From JAVBNF01 sp031551725 (GTDB lineage Bacteria; Bacteroidota; Bacteroidia; Bacteroidales; P3), in contig JAVBNF010000033.1 in NCBI GenBank assembly GCA_031551725.1, positions 14,105-78,104 on the forward strand: a DNA stretch of 64,000 bases, read 5' to 3'. The notes under the pieces were generated by a model. It made no database searches, had not been told where the DNA came from, and saw only the letters and a program-made list of their open reading frames with translations. Positions 16,623 through 24,388 of this stretch are shown here, piece after piece; position 1 is the stretch's first letter, and each line of letters begins with the position of its first letter. The position numbers and the translations under genes are program-made.

Positions 16623-16639
16623 AAATAATCTCTTGGAAA

Positions 16640-18061
16640 CTATCGCTTAACTCCGTAACTTTCCATGGTAGTAAAGTGGAAAATCGTGCTGCGGTTTTTT
16701 TGTATTTCGAATTGAAATTCTTTATCCACGTAGCGTCCTTGTCCTGCATATAAGCGCATTTGTACTTTTTGTGTGCCTTCCGGCAAAGTCATACGCACGT
16801 ATCGGATATCGTGCGGAAGCGTTTGCCAATTACGTGTGTCCGCCTTTTCTGTAAGAGCATTGATAATGCTCACGGTTGCGCCCAATCCTTCTTGTTTGCT
16901 TTCGCGAGCGGCGTATTCCATGGCCTGTTTGGCAGCCAAACGGGCAATGGTTTCGCCCATTTCACGAAGCATGCGGTCTTTCAATGCCTGTACGGCAATT
17001 TTTTGTACATTTTGCCCCATTTCAAACGGAAAATGTTGATCCGTTGCAAATAACTCGGCATTATTATAAATAGGCATCCGCTCTATATATTTCGGAAAGG
17101 CCACACGCACAACATGCACATCGTTATAGCTGGCACTTTTTCCACCGCCGCCGAGATAAATCGGAAAACTCATTCCCAATTCCGGATTGGCAAACGTTAC
17201 AAAACCATTGCTGGCTCCGGCATTCGTGAAGTTAATACTCCACTCGTCTTTCACCGGACCTAAGCCGTTGTGCCAAATAAACACCAAATCGCCCGTATTT
17301 CCAGTCGGAGCCGAACGATCATACTCCATACTAAACTGCTTTTCATAAAAACGAACATCATCATAAAAGCCCGTTTTGTAAGCCGTTCGAAGAATATCAC
17401 GTTTCAATTGTGCAGGAGCACTGTATCCGAAAAGCGGCGTATAAATTTCATCGTACACTTTCAATGCATTCTTATATGCAATAAAAGCATTGTTGTAATC
17501 ACGGCTGGCTTCATAAATAATGCCCATCATTACGTGCGCAAAAGCGTCGTCGCTATATTTATTTTTCTTTTCTTTGAGTTTATCGTTTTGTGCGTAGATC
17601 TTTTCGTTGATACGGCGAGCTTCTACCAAAGCTCCTTCCAAATCATTCATATCCACATAGTTCAAAGCCTTGTAATAGTTCACGAAAATCCGCTCGTGAT
17701 CTTCGGGCGTATAGGCCTTCATCATCGGATTCGAAATCACGGCCAATGCTTTTTGTCCGGCTGTTACATGGCTTACATCCATATAATCGTCGGCTTGTTG
17801 CAAAAAGCGGTTGCTTTCTTTCGATTGTTCACGCGCCCACTCAAGCCAACCTTTATCAAACAAATAAAGCAAATGGTCTTTATTGTCGGGCTTGCTGCTT
17901 TTTTGCGCATCAAGCAACTTCGAAGCCGCTTCCCAATCACCATGCCCCATTGCATCATAAATCTTCTGCTGCTTCATGTAATACGTAGCACAACCGGCAA
18001 GAAACAGCAATAGCGTTGCAATTACAAAGATACGAAAAGGGAATTTGAGTAGCTTTTTCAC
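16640..18061 (-). CDS. COG3014-family lipoprotein
   Basis: A 473-residue lipoprotein: the N-terminus has a basic region, a hydrophobic core and lipobox LAGC (Cys24). Residues about 30-220 carry TPR-like helices (KIYDAMGHGDWEAASKLLDA, YYKALNYVDMNDLEGALVEA, SDDAFAHVMMGIIYEASRDY). The C-terminal half is beta-rich with conserved segments (VFIWHNGLGPVKDE, IRYVRMTLPEGTQKVQMRLY). This order is typical of COG3014, uncharacterised lipoproteins encoded next to LpoB-like lipoproteins, and the LpoB-like gene is indeed directly upstream. A role in peptidoglycan synthase control at the envelope is plausible from that association but unproven. A dispersed palindrome of 85 bp separates the two genes. Confidence 0.82.
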   Translation of the reverse strand: MKKLLKFPFRIFVIATLLLFLAGCATYYMKQQKIYDAMGHGDWEAASKLLDAQKSSKPDNKDHLLYLFDKGWLEWAREQSKESNRFLQQADDYMDVSHVTAGQKALAVISNPMMKAYTPEDHERIFVNYYKALNYVDMNDLEGALVEARRINEKIYAQNDKLKEKKNKYSDDAFAHVMMGIIYEASRDYNNAFIAYKNALKVYDEIYTPLFGYSAPAQLKRDILRTAYKTGFYDDVRFYEKQFSMEYDRSAPTGNTGDLVFIWHNGLGPVKDEWSINFTNAGASNGFVTFANPELGMSFPIYLGGGGKSASYNDVHVVRVAFPKYIERMPIYNNAELFATDQHFPFEMGQNVQKIAVQALKDRMLREMGETIARLAAKQAMEYAARESKQEGLGATVSIINALTEKADTRNWQTLPHDIRYVRMTLPEGTQKVQMRLYAGQGRYVDKEFQFEIQKNRSTIFHFTTMESYGVKR

Positions 18062-18064
18062 AGA

Positions 18065-18149
18065 AATTGTTAATTGTTAATTATTAATTATTAATGAGCT
18101 TCGCCCTACAAAAGGGGATTTTCATTAATAATTAACAATTAATAATTTA
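18065..18149. repeat. AT-rich palindromic element, TTAATTATTAATGAG family
   Basis: The left arm TTAATTGTTAATTATTAATT and the right arm ending TTAATAATTAACAATTAATA surround a core AATGAGCTTCGCCC...GGGGATTTTCATT. It is the same family as 6299-6378 and fills the gap between the LpoB-like and COG3014 genes. Confidence 0.75.
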
Positions 18150-18151
18150 TA

Positions 18152-18736
18152 TTAATTTGTAATAACTTTTTTAATTTCTTTATCGCCAATCCAAAGGATT
18201 TCGTTGGTTTCCAAATCCGTTAATTCCAAATTGATTTTGTAATTGACCACTTTGTCTTTTTTATATTGGTCAACAATAGAGTTGATGGAACCTTGAATCA
18301 TGAAGTCTGCACCCAATTCTTTACCCCATTTTTTAGTGGTTTCGGGAGAAGCGTAATCTTGTTGAGCTCCGCGTTCGCCACGCAGTTGTTCGCGTTTATC
18401 ACCGGCTTGAACCAAACGCACACGGCGGTCTTTCAAAAATGCGCGTTCCAGATCTTTAACAAACACCTCGGCTTCAATATGTTCAGATGTTTTATTATTT
18501 ACCAAACCCACAATCACCACTGGGCGTTGTCCGTTTTTATGCTGTTGAAAGTCATCAATCCAACCCACTGCCAAACATTGTTCAATCATGGCATCGGCCA
18601 CCATTTTAGCATCCGTGTCATTCCAGCGGCCGCTCAAATCAATTTGTTGATCGGGCGAAACACGCGTCACTTGGCGGTTTTGCACACATGCAGCGAAAAA
18701 TACACCGCAAAAAGCAAGAAGAAAGATTTTTTTCAT
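18152..18736 (-). CDS. LpoB-like penicillin-binding-protein activator lipoprotein
   Basis: 194 residues from the ATG at 18736 (MKKIFLLAFCGVFFAAC, lipobox Cys17); the 11 extra codons upstream are lysine-rich and unlike a signal peptide. The mature part matches the LpoB family (DUF4136/CsgG-like fold): LSGRWNDTDAKMVADAMIEQ, PVVIVGLVNNKTSEHIEAEV, FVKDLERAFLKDRRVRLVQA, WGKELGADFMIQGSINSIVD, and a C-terminal ELTDLETNEILWIGDKEIKK. In E. coli LpoB stimulates PBP1b from the outer membrane; a similar role is possible here. The COG3014 gene follows, a conserved pairing. Confidence 0.85.
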   Translation of the reverse strand: MKKIFLLAFCGVFFAACVQNRQVTRVSPDQQIDLSGRWNDTDAKMVADAMIEQCLAVGWIDDFQQHKNGQRPVVIVGLVNNKTSEHIEAEVFVKDLERAFLKDRRVRLVQAGDKREQLRGERGAQQDYASPETTKKWGKELGADFMIQGSINSIVDQYKKDKVVNYKINLELTDLETNEILWIGDKEIKKVITN

Positions 18737-18790
18737 ATCTTTTTTATTTAATTTTTTCTTAAAATACATTATATCAAAAATCGTACCAGA

Positions 18791-20635
18791 CTACAAATTT
18801 AAGAAATTTTTATTATATATTTGAAATAATGCTTGACTTTGTTTTACAAAATTCGCATTTGCATTTTTTTCAAATAAAACTTTTTGGGCTTTATTATCAT
18901 AAACAGCTACTGTACTATCGCTTAAAAACCCGAATCCGTCGTTAAACGTATAAAGTGTCGCATTTTTTTTGCAGGGTTTCAACAAGTCTTGCGAAAAAAT
19001 AAAGTCATCCGACGACAAGTTCATCTGCGCAAGCAAAGTGGCGGCAATATCGCGTTGAGCACCCAATTTATCAACATTCCCAATATGTTGCAAAGCCCCA
19101 CCTGTCCAGATCATCGGGATGTGGAAAATTTCCGGTTCGCTGTTGGTATGCCCGTTATTCAAGCGTTTACCGTGATCGGCCACAAAAATAATAAGCGTAT
19201 TGTCCCAATACTTTTTTTGTTTCGCTTCCGCGATAAAATTCCCGATGCATTGGTCAGTATAATGTGCAGAATTTTGGAATTTCGAAAATTCGTCCGAACC
19301 TTCAATCACGGTTTCCATCGGCACCACAAAAGGCTCGTGGCTGCTCATCGAAAGCATAGTGAAAAAGAATGGTTGCTGCACATCGTCCAGATCATTCAAC
19401 ATTCGTTTGAAAATATATTCATCGTGCGCACCCCATTTCGAAGAGCTACCTTCCGCTTCCGAAAAATCTTCGCGCCCGACGCAATATTCATAACCGGCAT
19501 CGAGCAAATAGCCGCGCATATTCACAAAATTCAAGTCGCCGCCATAAAAAAATGCCGTGTGATAATTTTGCGAACGCAGTGTTTTGGCAATAGCCGGAAG
19601 TTTTTTTACTTTCGAATTCACCATAATCACCGGATGCGTGGTTTGCGACGGATATCCGCTCAACACCGACACCAAACCGCGTTCGGTGCGGAAACCGTCG
19701 GCATAAAAATTCGTGAAAAACAAAGCGTCTTTGCTCAGTTTATTCAAATTCGGTGTGACAATCGAGTCGCCTCCAAAATCCTGCATCAGCAAAGCCGAAA
19801 AACTTTCCAAAATCACAATAATCACGTTCGGGCGATCGTTTTTCAAAACACGCTGCGTTTCGCACAAAGGCTTTTCCAGAAAGGGTTTGGCAAGCGTTTG
19901 GGATTCTTCTTCGGACATGAAATTGTAATCGTCGTAACGATTCATATCGGAAAGCGAAATCATCAAATTCCACGGCATATTCAACGCCGCTTGATTGGCA
20001 AAGCCTTTATTGCTGAAAAATACAAAACTCGAGTTCATCGGCGCCGTATCAAAACCGCCGCGCATCGGAATGATGCAGGCCCCGGAAAGCACTAAAAAAG
20101 CAGGAGCCGTAAGCCATTGCGCACGATTCTCAAAATCGAAAAACGGAAGTATTTTTATTTTGAAAATTTTCAACAATCCCCACGAAAAAGCAATCCCGAA
20201 AAGAATCAAAAATAAACTTCGGAAAATGGGCGACGAGGCCATCGCTTCTTTCGGAGAAGCCAGGTATATCAAGGGACTTGTATCTAATCGAAAATTCCAG
20301 AAACGGAATAATTCGGCATCTGCAACAGCCAATATCGTGAGTAAAAACAGTGCAAAAACCGTAAAACCATAAATAATTTTTTTTGTAATCTTTGCAGAAA
20401 AAACAGGCACAAACGTCAGCACTACCCCTACAAACAAAAGCATGTAGCCAGTAAACGAAGCGTCCATACGGAAACCGTAAAAAAAAGTTTTCAATATTTC
20501 CATAAACGTCAACGTTGCCGTGCTTTTCCATTCAAAAATCAGGAAAAATGCACGCATCAGCCAGAAATACAGCATCCAAAACAATACGTAGATAAAAAAG
20601 GCTTTAACGTATTTGAGAACAGGTGTTTTAGTCAT
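18791..20635 (-). CDS. LTA synthase-like membrane phosphotransferase (sulfatase fold)
   Basis: A 614-residue membrane protein. About five transmembrane helices lie in residues 1-190, then an extracytoplasmic sulfatase/alkaline-phosphatase-fold domain. Active-site elements: VIIVILESFSALLMQ (Glu277, metal ligand), FRTERGLVSVLSG (Thr317, the expected phospho-accepting nucleophile) and FVADHGKRLNNGH near residue 495 (Asp/His ligands). Relatives are LtaS, OpgB and the many Bacteroidota LTA synthase family proteins that transfer phosphoglycerol or phosphoethanolamine groups to envelope glycans or lipids. Gram-negative bacteria lack lipoteichoic acid, so the acceptor is unknown. The start overlaps the end of nadD by 8 bases, giving a gmk-nadD-LTA-synthase-like operon. 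Confidence 0.88.
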   Translation of the reverse strand: MTKTPVLKYVKAFFIYVLFWMLYFWLMRAFFLIFEWKSTATLTFMEILKTFFYGFRMDASFTGYMLLFVGVVLTFVPVFSAKITKKIIYGFTVFALFLLTILAVADAELFRFWNFRLDTSPLIYLASPKEAMASSPIFRSLFLILFGIAFSWGLLKIFKIKILPFFDFENRAQWLTAPAFLVLSGACIIPMRGGFDTAPMNSSFVFFSNKGFANQAALNMPWNLMISLSDMNRYDDYNFMSEEESQTLAKPFLEKPLCETQRVLKNDRPNVIIVILESFSALLMQDFGGDSIVTPNLNKLSKDALFFTNFYADGFRTERGLVSVLSGYPSQTTHPVIMVNSKVKKLPAIAKTLRSQNYHTAFFYGGDLNFVNMRGYLLDAGYEYCVGREDFSEAEGSSSKWGAHDEYIFKRMLNDLDDVQQPFFFTMLSMSSHEPFVVPMETVIEGSDEFSKFQNSAHYTDQCIGNFIAEAKQKKYWDNTLIIFVADHGKRLNNGHTNSEPEIFHIPMIWTGGALQHIGNVDKLGAQRDIAATLLAQMNLSSDDFIFSQDLLKPCKKNATLYTFNDGFGFLSDSTVAVYDNKAQKVLFEKNANANFVKQSQALFQIYNKNFLNL

Positions 20636-21227
20636 TGTTTTTTCTATTTAAATATTCGAAAACCGCATCCGGAACCAGGTAGCGGACAGATTTTTTCTCT
20701 TGCAAAAATTCTCGAATTTGTGTAGAAGAAATATCCAATAAGGGGGCATTTACAATTTGCACATTTTCGTGTCCGAAAAACGCATTTTTCTGCGCTTCCG
20801 GACGCATGTAAACTCCGATTTTATAATTTGCAAGAATGTGTTCGTAATCTTTCCACAAAGCGAAATTTTCCAAATTGTCGCTCCCAATCAAAAGTTGAAA
20901 ATTTGTTCCCGGATATTGTGCTTGCAAATGCTGCAAGGTGTTGATTGTGTAGGACGGTTGCGGTAATTCTAATTCTACATTGCAGATTTCGAATTTCGAA
21001 TTTCCGGCAATAGCTAATTTCAATATTTCTAAACGTTTTTCGTCCGGCCACAAATCCTTTTTGTCTTTGAGCGGATTGTGCGGCGAAAGTACAAACCAAA
21101 CGGCATCCAGTTTCAACTCATTTAAAAATGTTTGTGCAATAATTAAATGCCCAATATGCACAGGATTAAACGATCCAAAGAATAATCCGATATGCGAGGT
21201 GTGGGGTGTGGGGCGCGGGGTGTCCAT
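20628..21227 (-). CDS. nadD: Nicotinate-mononucleotide adenylyltransferase
   Basis: NadD makes nicotinate adenine dinucleotide from NaMN and ATP in NAD synthesis. The 199 residues contain the expected motifs: IGLFFGSFNPVHIGHL (the GxFDPxHxGH-type site with Asn for Asp), FVLSPHNPLK, LLIGSDNLENFALWKDYE and ISSTQIR near the C-terminus. The first residues (MDTPRPTPHTSH) are encoded by a G-rich repeat-like stretch just upstream of the family start, and there is no other ATG before the IGLFF segment. The N-terminus therefore appears to have been built from repeat DNA. Located 3 bases after gmk and overlapping the LTA-synthase-like gene by 8 bases. Confidence 0.93.
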   Translation of the reverse strand: MDTPRPTPHTSHIGLFFGSFNPVHIGHLIIAQTFLNELKLDAVWFVLSPHNPLKDKKDLWPDEKRLEILKLAIAGNSKFEICNVELELPQPSYTINTLQHLQAQYPGTNFQLLIGSDNLENFALWKDYEHILANYKIGVYMRPEAQKNAFFGHENVQIVNAPLLDISSTQIREFLQEKKSVRYLVPDAVFEYLNRKNND

Positions 21228-21230
21228 TAG

Positions 21231-21794
21231 TTATGCAATAAAATCAATAATCGCTTTTTCTACTTCGGCAATAGCCGTTTGCAAATCATCGTTTATGATA
21301 ATTTTGTCGAACTGCGGCGCGTATGTAAGCTCTTCTTCGGCTTTATCCACGCGCTTTTTGAGCGATTCGGGGGTTTCGGTAGAACGGTTTTGCAAACGTT
21401 TTTTCAATTCTTCGATCGACGGCGCTTGGATAAAAACAGCAAGCGCATCGCTGCCAAACATGCGTTTCAAATTCACTCCGCCTTTCACATCAATGTCGAA
21501 AACCACCGTCTTTCCTTGCTTCCAGATACGTTCGAGTTCGGAATGCAAAGAGCCGTACATTTGATTTTCGTAGACTTCTTCCCATTCTACAAAGGCGTTT
21601 TCCGCAATTTTATTGCGGAAATCTTCAACCGAAAGGAAATAATAATCTCTGGCATGTTCTTCGTTTGCACGCTTGGCGCGAGTAGTGGCGGAAATGGAAA
21701 AACTGAGGTTTTTCATCCGTTCCAAAATTGCATGAACAATAGTGGTTTTGCCCGAACCCGAAGGCGCTGAAAAGATAATTATTTTTTTTTGCAT
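21231..21794 (-). CDS. gmk: Guanylate kinase
   Basis: Gmk phosphorylates GMP to GDP. It has 187 residues, typical length. The P-loop is IFSAPSGSGKTTI (residues about 7-19). GMP-binding elements follow: FSISATTRAKRANEEHARDY (S/TR.....E..G.DY with Ala for Gly), FVEWEEVYENQMYG, and VFDIDVKGGVNLK for the Walker B-like region. RLQNRSTETPESLKKRV is the lid, with its conserved arginine. In other Bacteroidales gmk is often preceded by a YicC-like gene; here the upstream neighbour is a glycosyltransferase separated by a palindromic repeat. Confidence 0.95.
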   Translation of the reverse strand: MQKKIIIFSAPSGSGKTTIVHAILERMKNLSFSISATTRAKRANEEHARDYYFLSVEDFRNKIAENAFVEWEEVYENQMYGSLHSELERIWKQGKTVVFDIDVKGGVNLKRMFGSDALAVFIQAPSIEELKKRLQNRSTETPESLKKRVDKAEEELTYAPQFDKIIINDDLQTAIAEVEKAIIDFIA

Positions 21795-21810
21795 ACCGTT
21801 TAAGAATATA

Positions 21811-21871
21811 CGATATACGATGTACGATGTACGATGTGGAGGAGTCCTCGTACATCGTACATCGTATATCG
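21811..21871. repeat. Perfect 24-bp palindrome made of ACGATGT units
   Basis: Arms 21811-21834 and 21848-21871 are perfectly complementary and consist of tandem CGATATACGATGTACGATGT words, around a 13-base loop. It lies in the spacer upstream of gmk. Confidence 0.85.
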
Positions 21872-21914
21872 CACATCAATTTAATTTACAAAAATAAGTC
21901 TTTTTAGGGAAATA

Positions 21915-22667
21915 TCAAACACGAACTTTCAAAAACCCAAAATATGCATAATGAAAAAAACACCACAGACTCTTGAAAAAGCCCAATTGTTCAATGTTCC
22001 GATAAATATTCCACTGCCAGGCCAACGCCCGTTTTTTATTGAAAGAAAGCGAATTTTTATGCTCGCGATAGAGCATTAAAACCTCTTGAACGGCCACGGC
22101 TTCATGGCCTTGCTTTAAAATATCGAGCCAAAAAACAAAATCTTCATGCCCAACGTTTAAGAAACGGGGATTTTGCGCTTTTTCAGTATCAAAAATAGCA
22201 GAAGAGAAACGAATAACATTGGATTTTAATAATTTTTGATAATTCACTTTTTCAGGAACAGAAATCACGCGAGGATGTTCTCCCCTTCCTCTTTCATCAA
22301 TTTTTTCATAGCCCGAAAAAACAACAGCGGCCTGTGTTTCTTGCCACAAAACAATTTGTTTCTCGAGCTTTTTCGAAAGCCAAACATCATCTGAATCCAA
22401 AAAAGCAATTAACCGTCCTTGCGCTTTCTGCAACGCGAAGTTGCGCGGATCGGCGGGCGAACCGGTATTTTTATCGAGTTTAAAGATTTTTACACGCGTA
22501 TCGCTTTTTGCGAAAGCGTTCATCAACTCCCAACTTTCGTCGGTTGAAGCATCATCCACAATGATCCATTCCCAATCCGAGAACGTTTGGGTAAAAACAG
22601 AACATGCGGCTTCATTTAGAAACGCCGCACCGTTGTAATTGGCTGTAATGATGGTTACGAGAGGCAA
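21915..22667 (-). CDS. Family 2 glycosyltransferase
   Basis: A 250-residue GT-A fold glycosyltransferase, cytoplasmic or membrane-associated. Visible motifs: MPLVTIITANYNGAAFLNEA at the N-terminus (nucleotide-sugar binding), WIIVDDASTDES (first acidic pair), RLIAFLDSDDVWLSKKLEKQ (the DxD motif, here DSDD) and GHEDFVFWLDILKQG (the ED acid/base segment). The shape is that of enzymes adding sugars to capsule, O-antigen or glycoprotein glycans. It is isolated, with no other polysaccharide gene in the window, so the pathway cannot be named. The C-terminal 20 residues are aromatic (FFKSLWCFFHYAYFGFLKV) and may lie on the membrane. Confidence 0.87.
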   Translation of the reverse strand: MPLVTIITANYNGAAFLNEAACSVFTQTFSDWEWIIVDDASTDESWELMNAFAKSDTRVKIFKLDKNTGSPADPRNFALQKAQGRLIAFLDSDDVWLSKKLEKQIVLWQETQAAVVFSGYEKIDERGRGEHPRVISVPEKVNYQKLLKSNVIRFSSAIFDTEKAQNPRFLNVGHEDFVFWLDILKQGHEAVAVQEVLMLYREHKNSLSFNKKRALAWQWNIYRNIEQLGFFKSLWCFFHYAYFGFLKVRV

Positions 22668-22709
22668 TATTATTTTTTTTAAACCACAAAGAAATATGAA
22701 GTTTGAAAC

Positions 22710-22742
22710 AAACCTAACAGGTCTCTAAGACCTGTTAGGTTT
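22710..22742. repeat. Palindrome AAACCTAACAGGTCT
   Basis: A perfect 15-bp inverted repeat (22710-22724 and 22728-22742) with a 3-base loop, itself bracketed by AAACCACA and TGTGGTT. It lies between osmC and the glycosyltransferase gene. No T run follows on either strand, so it is classed as a repeat rather than a terminator. Confidence 0.75.
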
Positions 22743-22762
22743 AAATTCTGTGGTTAATTTTT

Positions 22763-23179
22763 CTACTTTAAATTAGCGTTCAAGCCGATTTTTGCATTCA
22801 ACAAGCGCGAAATAGGGCAGTTTTTCTTGGCTTCTTCAGCAATTTCGAGAAATTTCTCCAAGGTAATCCCGGGAACATCGCCGGTGGTTTCCAGGAACAC
22901 ATTGGTGATGGTCAACGTCGGCATATCCATCTCAACAACTGCTTGCGTTTCCACGGATTTCGGCACAAATCCGGCGCCGCTCAACATGTTTGAAAACGCC
23001 ATCGTGAAGCATCCGGCATGGGCCGCTGCAATCAACTCTTCCGGATTGGTACCCGGCGCTTCTTCGAAACGGGTTCCGAAAGAATAGGGTGTATTGCGCA
23101 AAGCACCTCCTTGCGTGGATATTTGACCTTTACCTTCTTTTAAATTACCTGCCCATTGGGCTGTTGCTTTTCTTTTCAT
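22763..23179 (-). CDS. osmC: OsmC-family peroxiredoxin
   Basis: 138 residues from the ATG at 23179 (MKRKATAQWAGNLKEGKGQI); an upstream in-frame TTG adds only three residues. OsmC proteins reduce organic hydroperoxides in the cytoplasm with two cysteines. Both are present: Cys57 in AAHAGCFTMAFS and Cys121 in KKNCPISRLLNAK, with the glutamate in EELIAAAHAGC. Segments GTRFEEAPGTNPEEL and GITLEKFLEIAEEAKKNCP are typical of the OsmC rather than the Ohr branch. The gene is single; a tandem-repeat region separates it from gcvH. Confidence 0.92.
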   Translation of the reverse strand: MKRKATAQWAGNLKEGKGQISTQGGALRNTPYSFGTRFEEAPGTNPEELIAAAHAGCFTMAFSNMLSGAGFVPKSVETQAVVEMDMPTLTITNVFLETTGDVPGITLEKFLEIAEEAKKNCPISRLLNAKIGLNANLK

Positions 23180-23489
23180 GACTTTCAATTTTTTTATTTC
23201 TTTTTGCTAATAAAACAAATAGAAATTAAATTTGTTCAATTTGACGAAAATATTTAGAACGTTTGGGAGGTTCAGGAGGTTCAGGAGGTTCAGAAAGTTC
23301 AGGAGGTTTAGGTAGTTTAGGTAGTTCAAAACTCTGAACTGTCTGAACTGTCTGAACTGTCTGAACTTGTCTGAACCTTCTGAACTTTCTGAACCTTCTG
23401 AATTTTCTGAATTTTCTGAATTCTTTGCTTTTACGAAAAAAAGGCCATCCGGATCCGGACAGCCTTTCCTTTTCGTTCTGTCGCAAAAA
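23180..23489. repeat. Gene-free spacer with mirrored 9-10 bp tandem repeats
   Basis: From about 23260 to 23335 the plus strand repeats GGTTCAGGA-like units; from about 23335 to 23426 it repeats CTGAACTGT and CTGAATTTT-like units, the reverse complement of the first set. The whole is an imperfect palindrome made from two tandem arrays. The 86-residue frame across it is low-complexity (EFRKFRKFRRFRKF, EPPEPPEPP) and is not taken as a gene. The right part holds the gcvH terminator. Confidence 0.8.
23436..23468 (-). terminator. Terminator of gcvH
   Basis: On the minus strand AAAGGCTGTCCGG pairs with CCGGATGGCCTTT through a GGATCC centre and is followed by a T run (A run 23436-23442 on the plus strand). 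It lies about 20 bases after the gcvH stop. Confidence 0.85.
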
Positions 23490-23870
23490 TTATGCGCCGA
23501 TAGAGGCTTTGTAATCGTCTGCCGACATCAAACCGTTTGCTTGGCTTGCATCCGCCATTTTCACTTTGATAATCCAACCGTTTCCGTAAGGATCGCTGTT
23601 GATAGCAGCAGGATTCGCTTCCAACTCAGGGTTGAACTCAATAATTTCGCCACCAACAGGCAACATCAAGTCAGACACAGTTTTAACAGCTTCAACAGTA
23701 CCGAATACTTCGTTTTGATCAAGCGTTTCGTCAACTGTTTCAACTTCAACGAAAACGATATCGCCTAATTCGTGTTGTGCGAAATCGGTGATACCAACAG
23801 TAGCGATGTCACCATCTACTTTTACCCACTCGTGATCAGCGGTGTACTTTAAGTTTGCAGGAAAATTCAT
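23490..23870 (-). CDS. gcvH: Glycine cleavage system H protein
   Basis: GcvH carries the lipoyl arm that shuttles the aminomethyl group between the P, T and L proteins of glycine cleavage. The 126 residues have the family length: LKYTADHEWVKVDGDIATVG at the N-terminus, HELGDIVFVEVETVDETLDQ, then FGTVEAVKTVSDLMLPVGGE, in which Lys63 is the lipoylation site, and the C-terminal NSDPYGNGWIIKVKM. The other gcv genes are not in the window. A minus-strand TATCTTTG at 23903-23910 sits 33 bases before the ATG. The well-formed terminator suggests a monocistronic transcript. Confidence 0.96.
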   Translation of the reverse strand: MNFPANLKYTADHEWVKVDGDIATVGITDFAQHELGDIVFVEVETVDETLDQNEVFGTVEAVKTVSDLMLPVGGEIIEFNPELEANPAAINSDPYGNGWIIKVKMADASQANGLMSADDYKASIGA

Positions 23871-23902
23871 GTTTTATTAAATTTAAAAATTAATTTAGGT
23901 CG

Positions 23903-23910
23903 CAAAGATA
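23903..23910 (-). promoter_or_regulatory. -7 element of gcvH
   Basis: TATCTTTG on the minus strand, 32-33 bases upstream of the gcvH ATG. No good TTTG was found at the -33 distance. Confidence 0.55.
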
Positions 23911-24011
23911 CAAAAAAAATAAGAAATAAGAATTAAAAATTAAGAATTAAAATATTCCCGTGAATTTAACAAATTTCTCCTGTGTGATCGTGAGACTTAC
24001 GGAAGAATGTC

Positions 24012-24377
24012 TTACACCCCCAAAATCGTATCCGCTTCAATACCCAAACGCTCGTGGATGATGCGTCCAAGTTTCAGCGTAGGCTCTATTTTTCCGGATA
24101 ATAATTCGCTTACGCGTGAATTACTAATGCCCAACAATTCGGCCAACGCTTTTTGCGAAAGCCCCATTTCATACATCTGCAATTTTATAACCTCAACCAA
24201 GGTCGGTTTCCGCATGGGATAGTGAATGGCTTCGTATTCTTCAACCAAATCACAAAGCAATCCCAATTCTATTGAATTTTTATCATCTAAAGGAGTGTCA
24301 TCATCAACTATTTCAAAGAGTTCACTAACACGCTCCATTATTTTTTCGTATTGCTCTTCGTCTTGTATGGCTATCAT
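24012..24377 (-). CDS. higA: HigA-type antitoxin with Xre helix-turn-helix
   Basis: A 121-residue antitoxin/regulator. Residues about 1-55 are acidic and helical (MIAIQDEEQYEKIMERVSEL, FEIVDDDTPLDDKNSIELGL). Residues about 57-115 hold the Xre helix-turn-helix (PTLVEVIKLQMYEMGLSQKA, LAELLGISNSRVSELLSGK). This is the architecture of HigA proteins with an N-terminal extension, similar to YgjM. It follows higB by 11 bases, the inverted toxin-first order typical of higBA. It should bind and inactivate HigB and repress the promoter at 24706. Confidence 0.9.
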   Translation of the reverse strand: MIAIQDEEQYEKIMERVSELFEIVDDDTPLDDKNSIELGLLCDLVEEYEAIHYPMRKPTLVEVIKLQMYEMGLSQKALAELLGISNSRVSELLSGKIEPTLKLGRIIHERLGIEADTILGV

Positions 24378-24388
24378 AATTTTCTATT

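Noticed and set aside
16531..16749. A 73-residue N-terminal extension of the radical SAM protein
   Set aside because: It overlaps the end of the COG3014 gene and the consensus promoter at 16592-16622; the family start matches the ATG at 16530.
23226..23486. An 86-residue open frame rich in RKFRRF and EPPEPP repeats
   Set aside because: It is encoded entirely by the tandem-repeat spacer and the gcvH terminator; low-complexity peptides in several frames are what such DNA gives.
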